A stretch of DNA of 64,000 nucleotides from Balamuthia mandrillaris (Eukaryota; Discosea; Longamoebia; Balamuthiidae): contig JAVKOQ010000135.1 of NCBI GenBank assembly GCA_031835245.1, forward strand, positions 80,212 to 144,211, in the 5' to 3' direction. Below are positions 47,887 through 59,367 of this stretch, in pieces (within the stretch, counting starts at the first letter, position 1; every line of letters starts with the position of its first letter). The position numbers and the translations under genes are program-made. Below the pieces are notes generated by a model. The model was not told the DNA's origin and did not search any database. It was given only the letters and a program-made list of their open reading frames with translations.

Positions 47887-49297
47887 AACAGTACTCTTCC
47901 AAATAACGAAAAGCGGTGGCTTCCTGGTATTGCTGCTCGAATCGTTCAGATCGTTCAAGCTCCTCCTCATCTTCCTCGTCGTCCGCAATAATCTCTTCGT
48001 AACTCGGAATCGATCCCTTTCCTTCTTCTTTTCTGGCCATCATCTCATCTTTATCCATCCATCCATTCGAGGCAATGAAGCGACGCAACCAACGTTCATT
48101 CTCATCCAAGGTTTCATCTTCTTGCATCCAAAAGCTGTTGATGTCAGAAGAGGCAACGGTCAAGCCCCTTAAGCTCCTCTCTCTGTCTCGTTTGTGCTCC
48201 TCTTCTATGAAACTATTAAACTCCTCCTTCTCCTTCTCTATTTCCTCGGCTGTCCTAGTTCGTTTGGAGAGAAGGCCTCCTCCGTCCTCGTCCTCGTCCT
48301 CGTCATCGTCTTTTTCGTTGAGGGCTCTGTTGGTGGCTCTCAAGAATTCTCGTTTGAGTAATTCTTGTTCTTCGACGTGAGTGAGAGGCTCTTTGTTTTT
48401 GCTCTTTTTCTTTCTATCATCCTCTTCATCATCTTCTTCTTCGTCGGAGGAGAGCAAAGCAGTGCTTCCTCCTTTTAAGAGACTCTCTCGGAGGTAGTCT
48501 TTGTATTTCAGAGGTTTCTCTGTCTTTTTATTTTCTCCGTCTTTTTTCTCTTTTCCATCTTCTTCCCCATCTTCGGCTTCTTCGCTGCCTTCATCTATGA
48601 ACCATTTTCAACAAAACAAGTGTCGGGTAAGCAAAGAAGAGAAAAATAAAGAGACAAGAGGAAAAGAGAAAAGAGAAAAGAGAAAAGAGAAAAGAGAAAA
48701 GAGAAAAGAGAAAAGAGAAAAGAGAAAAGAGAAAAGAGAAAACGAAAGTAAAAAAAAGCGAGGAAAAAAAAAAGAAAAAGAAAAAGAAAAAGAGACGAGA
48801 AACGCGGAGAAAAAACGACAAACAAGAAAAGAAAGCAAAATGAGAAAAAAATAATCAAAAAAAAAAAGACAAACCAGGAAAGAATTTGGCACTATTGTCG
48901 TAAAGCCTTTTGTCCTTCTTGGCGAGCAGGGTCATCAACGTCAAAAAGGACTGCTCCTGCTTCTTTCCCAAATAGCCCTCCTCATCCTCCTCCTCCGAAG
49001 TGGAACTCAACTCCTCTTCCAGCTCCGCTAGCTTGTCCTTTGCTGTTGTTTGCCAAAAAAAAAAAAGTTAAAAAAAAAAGAGAAAGAAATCAATCAATTC
49101 AATCGATTGGAACCACAAAAAAAAAATGGACCTTTGGATAGATCTTCTTTTTTCTTGCGCTCTTCGAATTTTTTGGCGTAGCGCGTGTTAATCTTCAAGG
49201 ATATAAAGTCTTCCTCCTCCGCTTTCTTGCCCTTGCCCTGCGTAGTGAGTCCGGTGGAGGTAGTGGGCTCATCATCCTCTTCCAGCAGCGACGGCAT
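46336..49297 (-). CDS. KRI1: Ribosome biogenesis protein Kri1
   Basis: Exons: 49132-49297, 48875-49042, 47895-48594, 47760-47813, 47529-47689, 47357-47457 and 46336-47301, giving 771 residues. Kri1 works in the nucleolus with Krr1 in 40S assembly. Family landmarks are in order: FISLKINTRYAKKFEERKKK, EEGYLGKKQEQSFLTLMTLL, TLDENERWLRRFIASNGWMD, SEIVTHPREIPDSVR, EVAFTEEDFEEEFDPEEHER (Kri1 core), and the C-terminal YLQQYYQLNYEDVIAGEIGC with FKYRQVKPSAYGMT and DDKELNRHISLKKL. The tail after residue 550 is Lys/Glu/Gln-rich low complexity. The gene is divergent from actin across 409 bp. Confidence 0.93.
48658..48742 (-). repeat. (AAAAGAG)n array in KRI1 intron 2
   Basis: Twelve or so heptamer units GAAAAGA lie in the intron 48595-48874; the sense strand is T/C-rich. 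Confidence 0.9.
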
Positions 49298-50834
<1,537 letters not shown>

Positions 50835-50982
50835 GTTTGTTGTATACACTGTGAACATGATAATAATAGAACGTTGTAAAAGAATCATTCATGGTCGAAT
50901 GAAGGAGAGAAAAAGAAATGAACAAAACAGAACAGAAAAGGGAGAACAAAACAGAGAGAATAGAGTAAAGAACTTTGCTTGT

Positions 50983-52074
50983 TCAAATACTGGCAGTTAG
51001 TGGCGTACAGGAGTAGAGAGAAGCGTATGCTCCTGCTGTAGAGGCTTCCGCACAAGCTCTGTCGTTCCAAGGACATCCGTTCTCTCTTGCCCACTCCAAC
51101 ACCTCCAAATGGCCAGCTCTCGCCGCTTCTGTACAAGTCCTTTCATCCCATTCGCAGCCGTTCTCTCTTACCCACTTCAGCACCCCCAACTTGCCGCCTC
51201 TCGCTGCCTCGGCACAAGTGAGAGCGTCCCAAGGACATCCATTCTCTCTGGCCCACTTCAATACCTCCAAATGGCCGTTTCGTGCGGCCTCGCTGCAAGT
51301 CCATGCACTCCAAGGGCATCCGTTCTCTCTGGCCCACTGCAACACCTCCAACCGTCCTTCTCTGGCCGCACCGCTGCAGGTGGCCTCGTTCCACGGACAT
51401 CCGTTCTCTCTGGCCCATTTCAACACTTCCAAGTGGCCTCCTTCTGCCGCTCGACTGCAGGTCCGCACGTTCCAAGGACAACCGCTCTCTCTGGCCCATT
51501 TCAATACTTCCAAGTGGCCTCCTCTGGCAGCTGCGCTGCAGGTCAACTGGTTCCAAGGGCAACCTTTGCTTCTTGCCCATTGCAAGACTTTGAGGTGGTT
51601 TGCAGCTGCTGCGCTGTGGCAGGTCCGTTGGTCCCAAGGGCAGTCTTTCTTGTCGTGAGCCCACTGCAAGACCACCAAACGGCCGAGTGCAGCAGCGTGG
51701 CTGCAGATCTCCTCGTCCCACGGGAGCCCGTTGTGTCTGGCCCACCGCAGAAGAGGGACTCTGTGACACACGGCTTTCTTGTAGAGCTTGTGTCGAAGGT
51801 TGGGAGGTGTGCAGGCGTACCATTGGCGACAGGTGCGAGCGGCGACCGCAGAGAAGGAAGCCGGCAGCATCTTCAGGATGTGAGCGACCAGCTCATTTGG
51901 CAGCAGCAGAGCTGACGATCCTCCTATTGTTTCGTTTTCAGTTCCTGTGGAGCGAGGAGTGATCAACGAAGAAGTGGACGACGATGTTTTCTTCTTCCAT
52001 TCGTGTGTCTCGCGGTGAGCGTGGTTCGGGCTTCTTCTTCTTTTTTCGCTCGGCCTTGTTTTGCGTTTCGGCAT
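50983..52074 (-). CDS. F-box-like protein with giant-virus-style ankyrin repeats
   Basis: A single exon of 363 residues. A basic Ser-rich leader precedes an F-box-like segment (LLPNELVAHILKMLPASFSA, ARTCRQWYA). Some nine ankyrin-like repeats follow with the motif HLEVLKWARENGCPW followed by TCxxAARxG, repeated every 28 residues and only slightly varied. This repeat style (WARxNGCPWD) is known from Pandoravirus and other giant viruses, and from oomycetes, brown algae and amoebae. F-box plus ankyrin would suggest an SCF substrate receptor. The absence of introns, unlike almost all neighbours, and the very homogeneous repeats suggest recent expansion and possible transfer; the direction cannot be told. 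Confidence 0.85.
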   Translation of the reverse strand: MPKRKTRPSEKRRRSPNHAHRETHEWKKKTSSSTSSLITPRSTGTENETIGGSSALLLPNELVAHILKMLPASFSAVAARTCRQWYACTPPNLRHKLYKKAVCHRVPLLRWARHNGLPWDEEICSHAAALGRLVVLQWAHDKKDCPWDQRTCHSAAAANHLKVLQWARSKGCPWNQLTCSAAARGGHLEVLKWARESGCPWNVRTCSRAAEGGHLEVLKWARENGCPWNEATCSGAAREGRLEVLQWARENGCPWSAWTCSEAARNGHLEVLKWARENGCPWDALTCAEAARGGKLGVLKWVRENGCEWDERTCTEAARAGHLEVLEWARENGCPWNDRACAEASTAGAYASLYSCTPLTASI

Positions 52075-52486
52075 TGTTTTTGACTATTTTTTTCTTGGAA
52101 TCCCTCCAAGTTGCTTTACACGGAGCTTACGTCAGCCAACTAGCGGAAAAAGACGCGAGAAGAAATATCTGACGACAAGGAAAAATGACTTGGATACGGT
52201 ATAAATATGTCTTGTTTCGGTGGTTGTTGAAAAGAAGAAAAACTACAAAGAGCCGAATCGCTCCATCGCGTTGATGGCATAAGAGGGAGTCGTTCAAGAC
52301 TCGAGCATGTTCTTGCCAGTGCCGCTCGAGAGCTTTTGGTTGTGTACACGTCTTTGTTGAAGGTTACAACAACAAATGTATCCCATTTTTGATGTCCTGT
52401 TTTGTGATGTTAGAAAGAGAGAGAGAGAGAGAATGAGAGAGAGAGAATGAGAGAATGAGAGAAAAACATGAGAGAGAACAAACCAT
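52075..52486. other. Intergenic region, ankyrin gene / SKA2-like gene
   Basis: The 412 bp contain TGACGACAAG at 52170-52179 (TGTCGTCA on the other strand), about 95 bp upstream of the ankyrin gene start. GA runs lie at 52413-52460. No supported gene. Confidence 0.5.
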
Positions 52487-53055
52487 TCAATGGTGAGGCT
52501 GAGATGAGACAAGGTTTTGTTCCGCCCATAGAGCAGACATTTCTTTAAAGTCCTGATAGACGCCGTCCTCGTTGTCGCTTACGACCCGCATGCCGGCCTC
52601 TCGCTGAAGCTCACGAAGTCTTTGTCGTTGGCTCAAAAGGCCTCGTTTGCATGCCTCTATGGTTGCCTTCAAAGAAAGAGAGAACAGGGAGGAAGAGGGT
52701 GAGAGAGAAAGGAGAAAAGAGAAAAACAAGAATAACAAGAAGAAGAACAAGAAGAAGAAGAAGAAGAAGAAGAAGAACAAGAAGAACAAGGAGAAGAAGG
52801 AAAAGATGAAGAATTAAGAATAAAAAACAGGGCAAACCCCAATAAGTGGAGTGAAAAATAACCTCTTTGGATTGGGTAAGAGACTCGCACTGGCTCTGAA
52901 GAGCAGGAAGGCGCTCTTGCACCATTCGCAGCCGAGCGATAAGGCGAACAGGATTTAGCTTTTGTTAAAAACGAGTGAAGCCACACCTGTATAAGTTACA
53001 AACAGAAGAAAGAGAGAGAAGACGAGAGAAAGAAAGACAAAGAGAAAGAGAAAAG

Positions 53056-53087
<32 letters not shown>

Positions 53088-53468
53088 CTTTAGAGAGCAA
53101 ACGAACGTGAGGTTTGTTGTCATATTGTTGATTGAATTCCTTCTCCAAGACATTAGCAACGTAGCAGAGATCGCTTTCAGCCTTTTCCAGCTGTAACACG
53201 CCCAAAACAAGATACCAAATGAGCGAGAGAGAAAAGAGAAAAGAGAAACAACGAAAGAGAAAGAGAAACGACGAAAGAGAAAGAGAAAGAGAAAGAGAAA
53301 CGACGAAAGAGAAAGAGCAAAGAGAAAAGAGAAAGAGGGAGAGAATGCGAAGATGCGATCAAGCCAGCGAGAGAAAAAGGGATAGGAGGAGGAGGAGGAA
53401 GGAGAGCAAGGGGGAAAGGGGGAGGGGGGGAGGGGAAGTACCCTTGCTTGGAAACTTTCTAATTCCAT
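52487..53468 (-). CDS. SKA2: SKA2-like spindle and kinetochore-associated protein
   Basis: Exons 53442-53468, 53107-53190, 52863-52958 and 52487-52666, all phase 0, encode 128 residues; human SKA2 has 121. The product begins MELESFQAR, then LEKAESDLCYVANVLEKEF, matching the human FQKAESDLDYIQYRLEYEI from memory. NPVRLIARLRMVQERLPALQ matches human NPVTLLKELSVIKSRYQTL. The whole protein is coiled-coil helices. In animals SKA1-SKA2-SKA3 form a W-shaped dimer linking kinetochores to depolymerising microtubules. The four small exons make this gene easy to miss. Assignment rests on two motifs plus length and helix content. Confidence 0.75.
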
Positions 53469-54179
53469 TTTTCTTGCTTTCTTTCAAAGCACCCCAACCC
53501 ACTACTACCACTACTTTTTTTCAGCGTGGGGGGATAAAAAACAAAAAAAAAAGGCGGGAAAACGAGCTGCTGCACAAGGCCTGCACCGTTCGTGCTCGTT
53601 TGCCATCAAACGAGGTCATCCTCAGCTCCCATTGTGCAGCTTTCAGGGCAAATGCCGTGATTGCAGGCAAATCAGCCGAACGGAATTTCTTGGCTCCCCG
53701 CTAATAATTACACAGCGAGAAGAAGGAGAAAGCCAAAGCGAGGGAGAGAGAGAGAAAGAAAAAAAGGGGGGACCCCTGCTCTTTTTTTTGCCTCACGCGA
53801 CTGGGTAGTGGGAGGTGTATATTATTATTGCTCGCTTGCTCTTTTGATTTTTGTTTTTTCTCCCCTCCCTTTGAGTGCCATACTGGAACGAAGCCTGCTG
53901 TACTTTTTTTTTTTTGTAACATTAGTGTCTGTTTAAACAAGACAAAAAACAATGTGTACGTTCATTCCTCCTTTTTCATCTTTTCATCTTCACCACTCTC
54001 ATTCGACTTCATCTTCATTCAACGTTGATCTCTCTCTCTTTTTCCAAAAAATCATTTAAACAAATAACAAAGCTGGAGCTCCACCACCACCACATCAAAC
54101 CCCTTCTCTTAGCGTGGACTCTCACCACTACCTCGCCTCTCCCACGTCCTCCACTTCCTCTTTTCCCGCCACCAACAGC
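53469..54179. other. Divergent intergenic region SKA2 / RasGAP
   Basis: About 710 bp. A purine-rich stretch at 53225-53440 lies in SKA2 intron 1, and the intergenic part has A-rich and T-rich runs at 53515-53560, 53740-53775 and 53900-53925. In-frame sequence at 54114-54179 could be extra RasGAP coding sequence if an earlier start exists. Confidence 0.5.
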
Positions 54180-55162
54180 ATGAACGACTCGGGGGCTTTC
54201 CTGCTGGCGGCCACCCCGCGCACGCAGCAACGCGTCACCCAGGCGGTTGCCCCGCAGGACCCCAACCTCATCAAAGCCGACCTCGCCAAGTGCCCCGCCT
54301 GGATCCTGGCCAAGCTGAAGAGCGAGCGGGAGCTGCGCCTCAAGCTGGCGGAGCAGACCAAGCAGCAGACCGAGATCATGAGCCAGGAGGTGGAGCAGTG
54401 GCGGAGCAAGGCCCAGGCCAGCCGCGCCGAGCTGCAGCGCGTGGAGCAGGAGCGGGACAAGCGGCGGCAGGAGTTGGAGCGGCTGAAGGACATGAGCAAG
54501 AAGGCGGTGGAGCAGCTTCAGGAGAAGATTGGGCGGTTGGAGCAGGAGCTGGCCAAGAAGAACGAGATTTTGGACCTCCTCACGCAACGCTTCAAACAGA
54601 TTCAGGGACAACAGCAGGACTCCTCTCCTTCTTCGTCATCGGTGTTGACCTCTTCTACGTCGATGCCGTTCATGTCTCTTTCAGCGACTTTCTCGGCTGT
54701 CGACGCTAACAATGCTTCGTCTTCTTCTCCCACGTCCTCGTCACCTCCTTCCTCGTTGAAAGTGTTTCACTCTGCCAGTGCTCTACCGGCTGTGAGTGGC
54801 GTAACAAAGCCAACAGCCTCAAAGTTTGTCACAGAACAACAACGGCAAAGGCTAGCAGGGAGCGGTAACAACAACGACACTAATACCAAACAGATGCCAT
54901 CTTCCTCTGCTTCTCACAGAGCACCTAGTCCTCGCGGCTTGCATGCAGACTTACCTCCTGCACCTGGAAGGCATCGTACCGCCACACACACTCACCCTCG
55001 GTTCTTTGTCTTCGTTCTTTCTTGTTTGTTTTCTTTATGTTCTTTGTTGTTCCTCTGGCTCTAACAATACAACTACAAATAGACAAGTCAACACGGCAGA
55101 ACGAGAGCAACGACCAAAGAGCCCCAAACGCAGTTTCGTTTTTCTCCTATCTTAGTCTCGCT

Positions 55163-55239
<77 letters not shown>

Positions 55240-55859
55240 CTTCCCCCCCCCTCTCTCTCTCTCTCCTTTGACTTAAAGAGTACTTACGTTTCGTTACCTT
55301 CTTCAAACTAAAAGTTTTGCCGAAGGCACTTTCTCTCCGAGGAACCTCCACGGTGCAACTCGAGCAACTCTCAAAGATGAAACGTGTAAAGGGCACTCAA
55401 ATAGGCGTCAATGACTTTTCGACCTATTTGGAGGGCATTGCGACCATGCCTCCTCAAGAAATGAAGAAGGAGGGTATGGATATTGTATATCTCTCTCACA
55501 TCAAACCGCTCTTCAACAAACCTGCCTTACGACGCCAACTTATCACTGAGGTTTGTTTCTTCTTTGTTAGCCATTCTCCATGCTTCGTTCAATACCTCAT
55601 TGTCTCTTCTTCGTTCTTACTTTTTTTCCAAGTCTTTGTTCTTTCTTGGTCTTTTTCTCATTACCTTTTTGCTTTAATCAGTTATTGCTTGAGCCAAGTT
55701 TAAGAACTGTACGGGCAGTATGCGACTCAGTTGACGTTAACAGCCAAAAAGACCTCACAAAGGCTCTCATCAATCTTTTCTCACACAACGGCACCGTTCT
55801 CACCTTGTTGAAAGGAATTATGTATGAGGAAATTCAAAATACTCGTATGTTGTCCTGGA

Positions 55860-55898
<39 letters not shown>

Positions 55899-58160
55899 AA
55901 ACTGACATATGGCTACCAGTGGATCTGAGCACACTCTTTCGAGCGAACAGTATTGCAGCCAAAATGTTGGGGCATTACATACGTATGGTCGGTGTGCCGT
56001 ACATCACGAAAATGTTGTCTCCTCTTTTGGAAGAGATTTATAACGAAGACAAGAGTTTGGAGGTATACATTCCCTTTTTTCTCAAGCATACTTATAGCAT
56101 TAATTTTTACAAACAACAATTTTCAGATTGATTCGTTTAGAAATGAACAACTGACTGAAACAGAAGTAAGAGAGAATACGGAAGAATTGGGAAAGATTTG
56201 CACCAAGTTTTTGGATCGTGTGGATAGTGTCTTGGAGGAATGTCCATAGTATGTTAACAATGAATGCCCTTGTTCGTTGTGTATTCTCAGTAACTAATCC
56301 GGTGCTTTACAGCCAATTTCGTGTGATATGCAACTTCTTGCACGAAGAAGTGAAGAAAAAGTTTCCTGATATAGCATGGCCTGTCGCTGTTGGCAATTTC
56401 TTCTATCTGCGTTTCATTTGTCCGGCTATCGTTGCTCCTGAAACGATGTCTCCTGAGCTTGTGCAATGTTTGTCATCTCTCTTATCTCATCTCCCATCCC
56501 CACCTCGTCTCTCTCATCTCTCATTTTTATCTCTTCATGCTTCTTACGATGAACCAATCAGATACGACAAAGAAGAACACAAAACGAACGCTTGTATTGG
56601 TATCCAAAACATTGCAAAATGTCGCTAATGGAACCAAGTTCTTTAAGGTCTCCATTTTCTCTCTTCTTCTCTTTCAACAACTCACCGAGAATACTTCTAT
56701 TTTCCTCCTTTGCAGGAGCCTTTTATGATGGGAATGGGCCCTTGGATTCGTGATAACTTACCTCGGTGTGAGAAAGTCTTTGAGCACTTAGCCGTACGTT
56801 GTCGTGCTTGGTTTGATGTGATGTAAAATTCAACTTGTATTCACTGTATTTTCCTTCCCAGGTTATTCCTGAAAACAAAGAGCCTGCAAAAGAAGCAACC
56901 ACACAAGAGCCGGTGGAGTGTATGTTCATTATTCAAACTTACCTCGATAAGTATAGACCTGCCTTCATTGGTACACTGGAGAAATACACAGAAACAAGCA
57001 CTATGGTAACTAACTCTCTTCATATTAAACAAAATACGAACAACTAACCTTCTCTCTTTTTCTCTCTCAGGACGTGTCGCTAACCTTCTATGATCGACTT
57101 ATGGGCATACTTCCTGAACATCCTGTTTCAGAAAAGACTGCTCTTTCTGCTGCCACTCTTGAGCGACTTCCTGTTCTCACAAATGTACATCACCCCCTCT
57201 CCCTACAAAATTTGCGATGGAATTTTATTTAGTAATACTTGATGAATAGATGATTTTAGAAGAAAGTTGGTGTGTGACTTCTGCGATATTGGATGTGGCT
57301 ACAAAACCACCGGAAGCGGAAGGACCGAAGGAAGATTGGAGCGATCGTGTTGCAGAGGCAATAGTAGTTCTATACGAGCTCTACAACCGAACACCAGATT
57401 TGCTCCTCTTCCAGTTTTCCCATGATACTGTCATTCACAGTTTGTTCTCCTTTATCTTTATCTTTTTCGTTATTATTTTATTGTTTCTCATGACTGTGTT
57501 TGTTGATATTTAGAACCTTCCACTCAAGAAACTATGGCGCTAAAACTCTTTCGGTAAGGGACGCCTGTTCTTATTCTTCCTTTGTTCTTTTGATGGTTTC
57601 TTCCCGCTTCTTCTGATATTGTTTAAAAAAACAGATGTTACTGCCGTCTGTTATGTGACGACATGTTGAAAGATGTTCTGCAGACACATCTCACTAAGAT
57701 TTGTTCTAACGATTTGTGTCTAGTCGTAAGTTATCTCTTCTGTTCTTTCTTTGTTTTTGGTTTCGTTCTTGTATGACACTTTTTTTTTTGCGCCTAAAGA
57801 TTGATGACAGCAGAAATGGAGAATCACATCAACAGCAACTGGCTCAACTGCTGAAAGAAATGACAACAGATGTTCTCAAGGGACTTAGCTTAGCTCCTCC
57901 GTATGTACTTTAGTTTTTTTTTTGTTTTGTTTTTGGTTTCTCAAAATATCTGCGTGTTTTTTGTTTTCTTTAACTTTTTACTTTACTCGGCATAGGCCTT
58001 TATGGATAATTGTTCAGGGCTTAGAGAAACGGATGAAAGAGGATCGGGCTCAAAGAAAAGTGAAACCTTTGTTCAGTCCAATTCAGTTCTTGTTCAATGC
58101 TCTCTACATCCCTGCTTTGTTGGATCCGGTTTCCTATGGCTTGCTCAACTCTGGTTTGTC

Positions 58161-58209
<49 letters not shown>

Positions 58210-59075
58210 CTTCCTCTCTCTCCCTCTCTCCATTTGTTGGTTTTGAAGCTTATTTTCTTCTTATTGGGTCTTTACCAATATATTTAGCACCATCCGAGCG
58301 AAGTGCTTCTACAATTGCGCTAATAGCTAAGGCATGGAACTTTGCAACATCTCCCGACCAACCCCAAACCTTTACCTCTTCTTCTTCTGTTTCCCTCAGC
58401 ACCATTAACCAGTCAGTCGCGTTCCTCTTTCAAACCATCTCTTCTTTCTTTGCCAAATGGCTGGTTTGTTGCTTCTCTTTTTCTCTTTCTCTTCTGACCC
58501 ATCTTCTTATTTATTTCTTTTTGCATTTTTCTCCAACAACAAAGGAGGGGCAACCAACAGACACTGCATACCAGTCTCGTTGCGATTTGCGGTGGTGGGA
58601 TCAGCAGTCCTCTCCAACCTCTTTGTCATCACCAAGAGCATTATCGCCTCTCTCCTCTCCCCACTCACCTTCTTCCCCCTCATCCCTCGCCACCAACATC
58701 AAACAACGAGTGGTCTTTCATCTCTTCAGCTTCCTTCAGGAGAATGTCTCTCTATTTCAGTACAGCCTCACCAAAGAGACGACCGTCAAGCTGGAGTACA
58801 AACTACCAGAGCTGTTCTCCAGCCTTGTCAAGCACGTGGTGAGGAGGGAGACCACCGGCAAGCCCTTGGCCATCGACATGACGGGCAAGGTCGTTGCCTC
58901 CCCGGTCACCTGTTCTGCTGCCTCCTCGCCGGCTTCTTCGGGGACGTTGATGGCAGTGACGCCGGAGGAGGAGAGCGATGAGCGCGCACGGAAGAAGAAG
59001 TTGAAAGGGGAGAAGAAAAAGTTGAAGAAGGAGAAGAAAGAGGAGAAGAAGAGGAAAGGCTCTAAGCGAGGATGA
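54180..59075 (+). CDS. Ras GTPase-activating protein (RasGAP)
   Basis: Eighteen exons join in phase: 54180-55000, 55083-55132, 55279-55550, 55682-55844, 55920-56062, 56127-56248, 56313-56467, 56562-56647, 56716-56793, 56862-57005, 57071-57184, 57250-57439, 57514-57553, 57635-57725, 57800-57900, 57996-58153, 58288-58463 and 58545-59075, giving 1,144 residues. The N-terminus has a coiled coil (LAKLKSERELRLKLAEQTKQ onward). The RasGAP domain spans LSTLFRANSIAAKMLGHYIR, VICNFLHEEVKKKFPD, the signature VGNFFYLRFICPAIVAPE and KRTLVLVSKTLQNVANGTKF. FRANS is the family's LFRxNS/LRxNT element; the arginine finger is usually just upstream. The tail is Lys-rich. It would speed Ras GTP hydrolysis; no PH, C2 or lipid-transfer domain was recognised. 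Confidence 0.88.
55153..55238 (+). repeat. (TCTCAC)n array in RasGAP intron 2
   Basis: About 14 CTCTCA units inside the intron 55133-55278, followed by C-rich and CT sequence. Confidence 0.9.
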
Positions 59076-59367
59076 AGAGCAACAACAGCAGCAACAACAC
59101 ACAAAAAGAAAGGTTTGGTCAGAGTTTTAAAAAAATGAATGTATTTGTAACACATGGTTTGCTTGCACGTGCTTTCCGGAGTTACACGGAGTTTTCTAGA
59201 ATCATGTCGTCGTGAAATTTGTAATGTCGACATTTTCGACGCGGAATGCAAGGAATGTCACCGAAAAAACAGAAAAAGAAACGCCGTGTAGCTGAGAAAG
59301 CGTAGCAGGGCAAGGGCAAGAGGAAGAGGAAGAGGGAAGGAGAAGAGGGAAGGGGAAGAGAAGGCAA
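59076..59367. promoter_or_regulatory. Sec15 upstream region with TGTCGTC and GTCGAC elements
   Basis: CATGTCGTCGTGA at 59203-59215 and ATGTCGACAT at 59224-59233 (a perfect palindrome) lie 140-165 bp upstream of the Sec15 ATG. This is the only place where both recurrent motifs occur close together. Confidence 0.45.

Noticed and set aside
51109-51915. 268-residue open frame opposite the ankyrin gene
   Set aside because: It is a shadow of the minus-strand repeats: periodic because the coding strand is periodic, with no recognised domain.
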